Positions 25,409 through 33,963 of a stretch of 64,000 nt of DNA are shown piece after piece. How positions within the stretch are numbered: position 1 is the first letter of the stretch; each line of letters opens with the position of its first letter. Position numbers and translations under genes: made by a program. Under the pieces are notes generated by a model. It was not told where the DNA came from. It made no database searches and was given only the letters and a program-made list of their open reading frames with translations. The stretch comes from Pedobacter sp. L105 (GTDB lineage Bacteria > Bacteroidota > Bacteroidia > Sphingobacteriales > Sphingobacteriaceae), in NCBI RefSeq assembly GCF_009765875.1, contig NZ_LMUP01000004.1:721080-785079 (forward strand), written 5' to 3'.

Positions 25409-27601
25409 TTAATGAACCTGTTTAGTTGTCGCCGATAACATTTGCAGCAGGTCGCGCACTTCCATAAAGTTTCTCAGGTAATACCTGGCTGCTGAAATAT
25501 TACTACCTACTTTGATGGTATATGCTTCAGGGGGCAATGCTTTAAAGATATCCTCGTCTGTATAATCGTCGCCCAGTGCAATGATAAAATCAGGGTTCTT
25601 TCCGTATAACCAGTTTACCGCTGCTTTTCCCTTGTTTACTTCGATATTCTTAAATTCGATGACCTTACTTCCGGGCATCATCTGCAAGCCTTTATCAGTT
25701 ATGGTATTTTTCAGGTGATTCATAATTTCATTGGCCCTAAGTTCTCCTAATCCTTCTTCTACATTACGATAGTGCCAAACCAGCGAGTAACTTTTATCTT
25801 CAATAAATGAACCCGGTGTCCTGTCGGCATAAGTCTCCAGAACAGTCCGCACTTCCTGCTTCCATTTATCGGTTAGCAAAGGCAGCGACTTCCATTCTTC
25901 TTTGTAGTGTTTTTGCCATGCCCCATGTTCTGCAATCAGGTCGAGCTTCATGTGGCCAAACCATTCTTCTAAAGTCTGATGTCTTCTTCCGCTGACAATA
26001 ACGATACGGTTGGAAGGATCAGAAGAAAGGTTTTCTAATATTTGATATAGTTCTTCGTCAGGTGAAGCCTTATCGATATTGCTGTTAAAGCCTACCAGCG
26101 TTCCGTCATAATCCAAAAAGATATAACGATCAGCCGACCCGGCATAATCTGCGGCAATCTGCTCCCTCACTACTCTCACCGCATGTTTAGTCAATAATGA
26201 CTCCTGCATCTTTTTTACTTCCGCCAGCTTATCCATAAAGTTACTTACCCAAAAATGTATATTAAATTTCTTAACCGTCCGCCTCATGACAGACATCCGC
26301 GTTTTCTGTTCTTCAACCGGCATACTTACCGCCTGAACAATGGCACGCATTACCTCACCAATATTGTTAGGGTTAACAACCAGCGCATCATTCAGCTCCT
26401 TGGAAGCACCGGCCATTTCACTCAAAATCAGCACACCGGTATCATCTACCCTGCTGGCCACATATTCTTTACTCACCAGGTTCATCCCATCCCTCATCGG
26501 GGTAACCAGACAGACATCAGCAGTGCTATATAAGGCCGATAAAAATTCTATAGGGAATGATCGGTAGAAATAATGTACCGGAAGCCAGTTTAAAGTTCTG
26601 TAATTAGCATTGGTATTCCCCACAAACTGGTCGATCTGATCACGCAGCTCTTTGTATTGCGGAACTGTATCCCTGGAAGGAACAACGATCATATATAATG
26701 ATATTCTGCCGATATATTCAGGATAAGTATGCAATAGCAATTCATAAGCCTGTAAACGCTGTAAGATGCCCTTACTGTAATCCAGCCTGTCTATCGTTAA
26801 AATGATCTTACCGTCCTGTACAGACTCCCTGATCGACTCTATATGCTCTTCTACGGTAGGGTCACTCACCATTTCTTCAAACTTATCCGAATCAATTCCC
26901 ATAGGGAAAGATTCTACCACAATCTGCCTGTCCTGATAGGTGATCATATTATCCGATACCTTTGCCTGTAAAAGACGTGAGGAGGCATTCAGAAAATGGC
27001 GTACATCATCAAAAGTATGGAAGCCTAATAAGTCGGCACCAAACATACCGGTGATCAGCTCCTCTCTCCAGGGAATCACGCGGAAGATTTCAAATGAAGG
27101 AAAAGGAATATGCTGGAAAAATCCAATGGTTACATGTGCCTGGGCGGTCCTGATCAAACCAGGCAGCAACAACAGTTGGTAGTCGTGCACCCAGATCGTA
27201 TCCCCTTCTTTCAGATGGGCAATGACAATGGAAGCAAATTTATTATTTACACTTTGATAGGAATCCCAATAACCCTGTTCAAAATTGGCATAGGTAACCA
27301 TATAATGGAAAACCGGCCATAAAACCTCATTGGAAAATCCTTCGTAATACAGATTGATCTCATCAGAACTTAAAAATACCGGGATCAGGTTCAAAACTGC
27401 CAGTTTTTCAATCACTTCCTGCTGCCTGTTTTCAGGCACATCTATTCCGGGCCATCCTATCCAGATGTTCTCTCCCGATTTGTATACCGATCCCAGGCCA
27501 GTAGCCAGACCTCCCTCACTCGGGCTAAGGACATATTCTCCATCCTGCTCTGCTATCTTAACGGGTAACCGGTTCGAAACTATTATTGTCTTGTTTACCA
27601 T
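25409..27601 (-). CDS. Bifunctional trehalose-6-phosphate synthase/phosphatase (OtsA-OtsB fusion)
   Basis: The 730-residue protein joins two enzymes that make trehalose. Residues about 1-470 form a GT20 synthase (RLPVKI near the start, GGLATGLGSVYK, VHDYQLLLLPGLIR, DRLDYSKGI, RDGMNLVSKEY), which transfers glucose from a nucleotide sugar to glucose-6-phosphate. Residues about 490-730 form a HAD phosphatase (FLDYDGTLVGF near 500, then VSGR and GDDYTDEDIF), which removes the phosphate. Both active sites look intact. Such fusions are common in Bacteroidota and in plants. It converges on the GH15 gene. Confidence 0.96.
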   Translation of the reverse strand: MVNKTIIVSNRLPVKIAEQDGEYVLSPSEGGLATGLGSVYKSGENIWIGWPGIDVPENRQQEVIEKLAVLNLIPVFLSSDEINLYYEGFSNEVLWPVFHYMVTYANFEQGYWDSYQSVNNKFASIVIAHLKEGDTIWVHDYQLLLLPGLIRTAQAHVTIGFFQHIPFPSFEIFRVIPWREELITGMFGADLLGFHTFDDVRHFLNASSRLLQAKVSDNMITYQDRQIVVESFPMGIDSDKFEEMVSDPTVEEHIESIRESVQDGKIILTIDRLDYSKGILQRLQAYELLLHTYPEYIGRISLYMIVVPSRDTVPQYKELRDQIDQFVGNTNANYRTLNWLPVHYFYRSFPIEFLSALYSTADVCLVTPMRDGMNLVSKEYVASRVDDTGVLILSEMAGASKELNDALVVNPNNIGEVMRAIVQAVSMPVEEQKTRMSVMRRTVKKFNIHFWVSNFMDKLAEVKKMQESLLTKHAVRVVREQIAADYAGSADRYIFLDYDGTLVGFNSNIDKASPDEELYQILENLSSDPSNRIVIVSGRRHQTLEEWFGHMKLDLIAEHGAWQKHYKEEWKSLPLLTDKWKQEVRTVLETYADRTPGSFIEDKSYSLVWHYRNVEEGLGELRANEIMNHLKNTITDKGLQMMPGSKVIEFKNIEVNKGKAAVNWLYGKNPDFIIALGDDYTDEDIFKALPPEAYTIKVGSNISAARYYLRNFMEVRDLLQMLSATTKQVH

Positions 27602-27816
27602 ATTATACTATAAATAACTACTGACTTCACATATTGTTTGATTATTCTGAGTTTGGAGAAAACAGGTCATTACCCGGATCTTTGTAAAAAATTACATAAT
27701 TGTTGACAACCATCTGATTGTTAGCAAATAAACAACGCAGATTTAATGTATCTTTAACATAATCAACTTATTTTTAGAAAACCTGTATACGGGTTGTTAC
27801 CTAACACCAATAACGT

Positions 27817-28290
27817 ATGACCTGGAAGAAATTTAATGGTGAAGTGATCCACGCACCAATCTTAGAAGAAGTAGAACAAGCTATCATCAGGGAAACTGAA
27901 AACGGCTATCATCTCAAAGTATGTATCGGCACAGACTCACAAGTGAAGGGCTCCTTCACAGACTTTGCTACAGTCATCGTATTGCTTAGGGAACAGCATG
28001 GGGGATTTATGTATATCCACCAGGAAAAAAGTCAGCAGAAAATGAGTATCAAAGAGAGAATGCTGATTGAAGTGCAGAAATCTATAGAAACAGCGTATGC
28101 GGTTTGCGATCTGCTGGACCTTTATAATGTAGACCTTGAAGTCCATGCCGATATTAATACGAACCCTATGTTTAAATCAAACAAAGCATTGAATGAAGCG
28201 ATGGGTTATATTTTAAGTATGGGATTCATATTTAAGGCTAAACCGGAAGCTTTTGCGAGTTCTACCTGTGCGGATAAAATGGTACATTAA
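27817..28290 (+). CDS. RNase H-like YkuK family protein (DUF458)
   Basis: A 157-residue cytoplasmic protein of the DUF458/YkuK family, which has a predicted RNase H-like fold. The conserved GTDSQVKG near residues 37-44 carries the first acidic residue. LEVHADINTNPMFKSNK near 108-124 and the C-terminal KPEAFASSTCADKMVH segment are also typical. Bacillus YkuK is uncharacterised as far as I know. It is a single gene, ended by a strong hairpin. Confidence 0.85.
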   Translation: MTWKKFNGEVIHAPILEEVEQAIIRETENGYHLKVCIGTDSQVKGSFTDFATVIVLLREQHGGFMYIHQEKSQQKMSIKERMLIEVQKSIETAYAVCDLLDLYNVDLEVHADINTNPMFKSNKALNEAMGYILSMGFIFKAKPEAFASSTCADKMVH

Positions 28291-28317
28291 GGGGGGCTTC
28301 CGGCTTCGCTAAAAAAT

Positions 28318-28391
28318 GGAAAGCCTTATTTTGATGCTGCCAACCGCTGAAACGCGCTTGAAGGCATCAAAATAAGGCTTTCCGTTTTTTT
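28318..28391. terminator. Long-stem bidirectional terminator, 20-bp perfect stem
   Basis: 28318-28337 and 28364-28383 are perfect 20-nt complements (outer sequence GGAAAGCC). A run of A precedes and a run of T follows. It serves the YkuK-like gene. Between 28392 and 28525 lies a G-rich stretch with two short palindromes (AGGATATCCT and CAGCATGCTG) that I cannot assign. Confidence 0.85.
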
Positions 28392-28525
28392 TAGGATATC
28401 CTACAGCAGGGGGGCTATCCAGCAGGGAGGTGAGCCTGCGAGGAGTTTATTTAGCAGCATGCTGAGCCTGTTGGGAGGCTATATAGCATGCGGCATAACC
28501 TCCGGTGGAGATCCCCTATTGAGGA

Positions 28526-29902
28526 TTATCCGTGATGCTCCATCTCTATTCCTGTTGACGCAACTACTAAAGTACCCTGAGAATATTTTTCATTATGCTG
28601 ACTTACATCCAGTCCTTCTTCTTCTTCTTCAGAAGTTACACGGATCGGTTGGATCATATTGATGATTTTAAAGATCAGGAAGGAAACTACAAAACTGAAG
28701 ATGGCTACAATTAAGACACCTTTGAGCTGTGTAAAGAAGAAAGCCGGGTTTCCGTAGAACCAACCGTCAACACCTGCAGGATTAACCGTTTTAGTAGCAA
28801 AAATGCCGGTTAACAGCATACCAACAATACCTCCTACACCATGACAAGGAAAAACATCCAGTGTATCATCCAGGTTAGTTTTACCTTTCCATGAAACAGC
28901 AAGGTTTGAGATGATCGCTGCGATTACACCGATAAAGATGCTATGAGGGATGGCTACATAACCTGCACCAGGGGTGATGGCTACCAGGCCTACTACAGCA
29001 CCGATACAGAATCCAAGCACAGAAGGTTTTCTTCCTCTTAATACGTCGAAGAACATCCAGGAAAGTCCGGCAGCTCCGGCCGCGATATTAGTTGTTGCAA
29101 AAGCAGATACGGCCAAGCTATTTGATCCCAGTGCAGAACCTGCATTAAAACCAAACCATCCAAACCATAACAGGCCTGTTCCGATCAGTACATAGGGAAT
29201 ATTTGCAGGAGGAATCTCCTGGTGATCCTGATGTACTTTTCTTCTTTTTAATACCAGTGCGCCTGCTAATGCAGCCATACCGGCAGAAATATGTACTACT
29301 GTACCACCGGCAAAATCCAGCACACCCATTTTAGCTAAGATGCCATCAGGATGCCAGGTCCAGTGTGCCAGCGGTGAATAAACGAACAGGGCAAATAATA
29401 CAATGAATAAGATATATGAGGTAAAACGAATACGTTCAGCAACAGCTCCTACAACCAGTCCCGGTGTGATAATGGCAAACATCAGCTGGAATAAAGCAAA
29501 CAAGGTTAAAGGAATAGTTGGTGCACCAATCCATGCGTGTCCAGAATTTACATTCTGAAAAAACAAAAATGTGCTGGGACTACCTATTAAACCATGAATA
29601 CTGGTACCAAAAGCCAGACTGAAACCTACTACTACCCATAATACGCTGATCACTCCGGCAGAAACCAGACTCTTGATCATGGTAGACAATACGTTCTTTC
29701 TGTGGACCATACCACCGTAAAAGAAAGCAAGACCGGGCGTCATTAAAAATACCAGGGCTGTAGACACCAGAATCCAGGCTACGTCAGCCGAATTGTATTT
29801 CCCCTCATCAAAGTTTGGATGCAGAGGTACAAATAACGCCGCTATTGCTACAATCGCAAGAATTACGAAGGGGACAACCTGTTTAAATAGAACTTTGTTC
29901 AT
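28526..29902 (-). CDS. amt: Ammonium transporter (Amt family)
   Basis: A 458-residue inner-membrane ammonium channel with about 11-12 hydrophobic segments. Family marks include TPGLAFFYGGMV near residue 55, FAGGTVVHISAGMAAL with the first pore histidine, and FPCHGVGGIVGM with the second. The C-terminal cytoplasmic tail is hydrophilic (EEEEEGLDVSQ) and would be the site of P-II regulation in related channels. No glnK/glnB lies next to it in the window. No consensus promoter was found in the AT-rich upstream gap. Confidence 0.95.
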   Translation of the reverse strand: MNKVLFKQVVPFVILAIVAIAALFVPLHPNFDEGKYNSADVAWILVSTALVFLMTPGLAFFYGGMVHRKNVLSTMIKSLVSAGVISVLWVVVGFSLAFGTSIHGLIGSPSTFLFFQNVNSGHAWIGAPTIPLTLFALFQLMFAIITPGLVVGAVAERIRFTSYILFIVLFALFVYSPLAHWTWHPDGILAKMGVLDFAGGTVVHISAGMAALAGALVLKRRKVHQDHQEIPPANIPYVLIGTGLLWFGWFGFNAGSALGSNSLAVSAFATTNIAAGAAGLSWMFFDVLRGRKPSVLGFCIGAVVGLVAITPGAGYVAIPHSIFIGVIAAIISNLAVSWKGKTNLDDTLDVFPCHGVGGIVGMLLTGIFATKTVNPAGVDGWFYGNPAFFFTQLKGVLIVAIFSFVVSFLIFKIINMIQPIRVTSEEEEEGLDVSQHNEKYSQGTLVVASTGIEMEHHG

Positions 29903-30194
29903 GTAAATTTGATTTTATTGATTTGTAGATAAGTTTAATTTGGATAATAAATTAAAAACATTAAATAAATTCAATAAAGATAATAATAATCAACAATCAT
30001 TCAAAATATAATCATGGATTTGTACAAACTATTGAATTGTATCCAATAAAATACCCTTTGAAATGTAATTATGAAATTTATAGGATCGAATCAGCCTGAT
30101 TTCTATAGAATTGATTAAAATAATCACATATAAACTCAAAAACCACAAGATAATTATATTCAATAAATTGGAAACAAAATCAAATTTAAATCTG
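29903..30194. other. AT-rich gene-free region
   Basis: About 290 bp of very AT-rich sequence between the ammonium transporter and the SRPBCC gene. One minus-strand frame (30029-30259) crosses it and the SRPBCC start, but its composition is that of non-coding AT-rich DNA. I see no consensus promoter. Confidence 0.55.
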
Positions 30195-30224
30195 TTGTTC
30201 GAACAAATAAGCATATTTATGCTT
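30195..30224 (+). promoter_or_regulatory. Two adjacent perfect palindromes before the SRPBCC gene
   Basis: TTGTTCGAACAA (30195-30206) and AAGCATATTTATGCTT (30209-30224, 7-bp arms around TT) lie two bases apart. The second ends five bases before the ATG at 30230. They could be operator sites, or the second could form an mRNA hairpin over the ribosome entry region. Confidence 0.5.
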
Positions 30225-30229
30225 CCCTT

Positions 30230-30712
30230 ATGAAAGCTTACCACCTCAAATTCTCTCAACGCGTCCCTATTAGTCTTGCTGAAGCATGGGACTTTTTCTC
30301 TTCACCAATGAACCTGGCTAAGATCACGCCTAAAGAGATGGCTTTTACCGTCACGTCAGAACTCCAGCCCGATCAGAAGATGTACCCGGGAATGATCATC
30401 ACCTATAAAGTGGCACCCATTACCGGTATTAAACTGAACTGGATGACGGAGATTACCCAGGTAGAAGACCATAAATATTTTATTGACGAGCAGCGTTTTG
30501 GCCCTTATAAGTTCTGGCACCACCAGCATCATTTCAAAGAAATCCCCGGCGGTGTAGAAATGAATGACTTGCTGACCTATGGCTTGCCCATGGGAATTTT
30601 CGGAAATATTGCCAATAGCGTATTTGTTGCCGGAAAGCTACAGCAGATCTTTGAATTTAGAAAAAAGAAGGTAATTGAGCTATTTGGAGATTATACCAAA
30701 ACAGGGACATAA
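30230..30712 (+). CDS. SRPBCC family protein
   Basis: A 160-residue protein of the START/SRPBCC ligand-binding fold. It begins with a strand-helix pattern (FSQRVPISLAEAWDFFSSPMNLAKITP) and has the conserved WMTEITQVE and FIDEQRFGPYKFWHHQHHF segments seen in the YfiS-like/cell-division-inhibitor-annotated subgroup. It is cytoplasmic with no signal. The ligand is unknown. Its last 22 bases overlap the 3' end of the convergent TIGR01212 gene. Confidence 0.82.
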   Translation: MKAYHLKFSQRVPISLAEAWDFFSSPMNLAKITPKEMAFTVTSELQPDQKMYPGMIITYKVAPITGIKLNWMTEITQVEDHKYFIDEQRFGPYKFWHHQHHFKEIPGGVEMNDLLTYGLPMGIFGNIANSVFVAGKLQQIFEFRKKKVIELFGDYTKTGT

Positions 30713-31665
30713 GCAGAGCCCTGTACTACTCCCCTTTTTTCGATCTCTTTGTCAATATAAGTTTGAATAGCAGATTTATTTAAACCCCAGTTAGGTGCAA
30801 TCAATAAATCCCAGTCTGATATACCAAACAAACGCTGGATCACTACATCAGGTCGTAACAAAGGGATCAGTTTACACAACAGATCTGTATATTCTTCGAG
30901 AGTAAATAATTTAAAAGGTTCCTTTTTATATTTGGCACCCATGATTGATCCTTCAACAATATGAAGGTGATGAAATTTCACAAATTTGATCTGCGGAAAC
31001 CTGTTGATCTCGTGGATATAACCTAGCATCATTTCTTCAGTTTCCCACGGAAAACCAAAAATAGTATGCACACACAGATCAAGTTTACTGTTTTCCAGCA
31101 ATTGAACAGCGGCAACAAACTCAGCATGGCTGCAGCCCCTGTTGATCTGGTTTAATGTTTCATCATAGATGGATTCCATACCCATTTCCAGATCTACGTC
31201 AAAACGATCAGCATAAGTCTCTAACAGCGCTACCTTTTCCGCATCGATACAATCCGGGCGTGTACCTACAGAAAAGCCTACCACGTCATGTGTATTGATT
31301 GATAAAGCTTCATCATACATCATTTTCAGGTAATGTACAGGAGCATAGGTATTGGTGTTCGGCTGAAAATAAACTATGAATTTATCGGCCTTATAAAAAC
31401 CTTTACCGCGTTCCATCCCCTGCTCCAGCTGTTCGCGGATAGTGGGTAATTTCCTGGAAAGTTCGGGTGTAAAAGAATCCACATTACAATAGGTACAGCC
31501 GCCATAACCTTTACTGCCATCACGGTTAGGACAAGTAAACCCGCCATCAACAATGACCTTAAATACCCGTTGCCCTTTGTACTTTTCTTTAAGGTGAGCA
31601 CCGTAGTGATTATATCCTTTTATACCTAAATCCAGTGGAGTTCCCAATTGCTTGTTTTTTGGCAA
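30691..31665 (-). CDS. TIGR01212 family radical SAM protein (YhcC-like)
   Basis: A 324-residue radical SAM protein. The N-terminal region GFTCPNRDGSKGYGGCTYC near residues 43-61 supplies the widely spaced cluster cysteines characteristic of TIGR01212. NTNTYAPVHYLKMMYDEAL and the VGFSVGTRPDCI segment follow. The family's reaction is not established. The start is uncertain. The frame opens at a TTG (31665) that lies within a -7-like sequence, TATTTTTG (31663-31670); a TTG at 31647 is an alternative. It overlaps the convergent SRPBCC gene by 22 bp. Confidence 0.88.
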   Translation of the reverse strand: MPKNKQLGTPLDLGIKGYNHYGAHLKEKYKGQRVFKVIVDGGFTCPNRDGSKGYGGCTYCNVDSFTPELSRKLPTIREQLEQGMERGKGFYKADKFIVYFQPNTNTYAPVHYLKMMYDEALSINTHDVVGFSVGTRPDCIDAEKVALLETYADRFDVDLEMGMESIYDETLNQINRGCSHAEFVAAVQLLENSKLDLCVHTIFGFPWETEEMMLGYIHEINRFPQIKFVKFHHLHIVEGSIMGAKYKKEPFKLFTLEEYTDLLCKLIPLLRPDVVIQRLFGISDWDLLIAPNWGLNKSAIQTYIDKEIEKRGVVQGSAYVPVLV

Positions 31666-32215
31666 AAATACAGCTTTTAATTTATACTTACCGACACGGA
31701 AAGGTAAGAATTGTAAATCAGACAGCCCATTACCCTAAAAATCAAGCTCATCACCAATAAACACAATAATTAAATAACGTTCCAAATTCGGGGGTGTATA
31801 CGATCCGGGTACCATGGTGAAACTAATCCTGAAATAGGTTCGTTTTTTGTGAAACTTAAGCCATATAAGACAAAGAAATGCAAAGGAAAACAATTATACG
31901 TTAAGGGAATTTCAGACAAACTTTAGCCGGGGTTTAACGGGAATGAGGAACGGGTTTGGAACGGGTTTGGAACGCCTCAGCAACGCCTCCGGAACGGCTA
32001 AATGGCGTTCCGGAGGCGTTGCTGAGGCGTCTTAAAGTGGTTCTTTATTTTGGCTAAACCTTGTTCAAAATCCGGTTGATGTTTTGCCGATGAATACAGA
32101 CTTTCGGGTTTAAATATGGTAGCTGTATACCCACAACCAGTCATCCTTATATTACCATCAATACCTTCTCCCCATCAATACATCATCTTACTGAACTCCC
32201 TGAACGATAATCTTA
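31666..32215. other. Gene-free region containing a long GC-rich hairpin
   Basis: About 550 bp with no convincing reading frame. It holds three direct copies of GGAACGGGTTT-type sequence leading into the hairpin at 31972-32030. The rest is unremarkable AT-rich sequence. Confidence 0.6.
31972..32030. repeat. Perfect 25-bp-arm GC-rich inverted repeat
   Basis: 31972-31996 is the exact complement of 32006-32030, with a 9-nt loop. The left arm begins ACGCCTCAGC and ends CCGGAACG. It is preceded by GGAACGGG repeats (31949-31971). Its GC content is far above the surroundings and no T run follows, so it does not look like an ordinary terminator. It may be a dispersed genomic repeat. Confidence 0.85.
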
Positions 32216-32293
32216 AAAAAAAGAACAGGCTCCTTTACAAGATGCGGTCCTTTTTTCAAAGGAACGGGGAGTAAAGGAGCCTGTTCTTTTTTT
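32216..32293. terminator. Nested bidirectional terminator, 23-bp perfect stem
   Basis: 32216-32238 and 32271-32293 are perfect 23-nt complements that include A7/T7 ends. The centre contains a second TCCTTT/AAAGGA hairpin. It is well placed to terminate the permease gene on the minus strand and any transcript from the left. Confidence 0.85.
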
Positions 32294-32339
32294 CAAGAGA
32301 AGAAGAAACCTCTCCGGATACAGTAGTTATTAAGAAAAC

Positions 32340-33761
32340 CTACTCTTCAGCAGCAGCGGGCTTAGATATATAATAAATAGGAATACCCAACAGCATAATC
32401 AGCACTCCCCACCCGCAGGTACTAAACCTGGTGATCAGCAAGCCTATGCAAAGCGCCGAAGCAACTACAATATATAAAGCTGGCAAAAACGGATAACCAA
32501 AAGCTTTATACGGACGTTCCGTATCAGGCTGTTTCCTGCGTAAGATAAAAATCCCATAAATAGTAAGGATATAAAAGATGATCACAATGATCATTACAAA
32601 ATCCAGTAAATCGCCATATTTTCCGGTCAGACAAAGCACAGAAGCCCAGATACACTGAAACCATAACGCATAAGCAGGCACACTCGCCTTATTCAGTTCT
32701 GCAGCTTTCTTAAAGAACAACCCATCCTTCGCCATGGTATAATACACCCTTGCCCCCGCCATGATCAGCCCATTGTTACAGGCAAACGTACAGATCATAA
32801 TCGTTACAGCCATAATTTTGGTGCCCATATCGCCAAAGATATGCTGGGCAGCAGCAATCGCTACACGATCAGACTTTGCAAAGGCTACTTCATTAAACGG
32901 CATTACCGAAATGTACATCAGGTTAGCCAGCAAATAAATCAAGGTTACAATGAACGTTCCGAAGAACAAACTTAAACCTACATTTTTCTTCGGGTCTTTA
33001 ATCTCTCCGGCAATAAAAGTAACCCCTACCCAGGCATCACTGGAAAACAATGATCCTACCATAGAAGCGGCAATACCGGCCAGCAGTGCGCCGCCGCCAA
33101 TGGAAACCCATGAATTACTGCTTACGTTAAAAGCCCTGGTATTCCAGGCATCATGCCAGTTGGCGTTCCAAACCTCAGTTTTTGCACCAATGAAAAAGCC
33201 TCCTATAATCAATCCAAATAGAGAAAGGATCTTAATGATAGTCATAAAGGTTTGCAGCATCTTGCCTTCCTTAACCCCGCGGCTATTGATATACGTCAGC
33301 AGGATGATCGTTACGATAGAAACCAACTGCGCAGCGCTCAAATTAAAAGATCCGATATGATAAAGGATATTATTTTCACTGAAGGGCTCATATAAATAGG
33401 CGGCAAACTTGGAAAAACCTACACCTACCGCAGCGATAGTCCCTGTTTGTATCACCGCAAAGAAACTCCAGCCATATAAGAAAGCAGTCAGCTTATTATA
33501 AGCTTCCTTCAAATAAACATACTGTCCGCCTGCTTTTGGAAACATAGCGCTTAGCTCTCCATAACTTACTGCAGCGATCATGGTGATGAGTCCGGAGATC
33601 AGCCAGATCAGGATAAGCCAGCCTGTAGAGCCTACCTGCCGGGCAATATCAGCACTAACGATAAATATACCTGAGCCGATCATCGACCCAACAACAAGCA
33701 TGGTACCATCTAAGAGTCCGAGTTCTCTCTTAAAAGAAGTATCCTGGTTTTCGTTATTCAT
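32340..33761 (-). CDS. APC family amino acid permease (LAT-like)
   Basis: A 473-residue inner-membrane transporter with about 12 hydrophobic segments. The APC start GLLDGTMLVVGSMIGSGIFIV (first helix, unwound at GSGIF) and GELSAMFPKAGGQYVYLKEAY are typical of the L-amino-acid-transporter-like subgroup. The substrate cannot be told from sequence alone. It differs clearly from the two CAT-like permeases at 36349 and 62567. It is monocistronic with a strong terminator. Confidence 0.9.
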   Translation of the reverse strand: MNNENQDTSFKRELGLLDGTMLVVGSMIGSGIFIVSADIARQVGSTGWLILIWLISGLITMIAAVSYGELSAMFPKAGGQYVYLKEAYNKLTAFLYGWSFFAVIQTGTIAAVGVGFSKFAAYLYEPFSENNILYHIGSFNLSAAQLVSIVTIILLTYINSRGVKEGKMLQTFMTIIKILSLFGLIIGGFFIGAKTEVWNANWHDAWNTRAFNVSSNSWVSIGGGALLAGIAASMVGSLFSSDAWVGVTFIAGEIKDPKKNVGLSLFFGTFIVTLIYLLANLMYISVMPFNEVAFAKSDRVAIAAAQHIFGDMGTKIMAVTIMICTFACNNGLIMAGARVYYTMAKDGLFFKKAAELNKASVPAYALWFQCIWASVLCLTGKYGDLLDFVMIIVIIFYILTIYGIFILRRKQPDTERPYKAFGYPFLPALYIVVASALCIGLLITRFSTCGWGVLIMLLGIPIYYISKPAAAEE

Positions 33762-33963
33762 TACAAAATTTATTTGAGTGGTTAAATGACGGTTTTATTT
33801 TGCTAATATATTAAAATATCAAAACAAAGAGTGATTTGAAAATTGTTTTGCGCGGAAAGCCATCACTGCTACAGCGGATTAATTTGGGAATATCAGAAAC
33901 TCTTGTTATTTTGTATAAAGGCCCTTATCTGCCTTATACTGAGCAACCAAATATAAACAACAT

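Noticed and set aside
30029..30259. A 76-codon minus-strand frame
   Set aside because: It overlaps the SRPBCC start and its palindromes, and is Ile/Asn/Leu-rich from AT-rich DNA.
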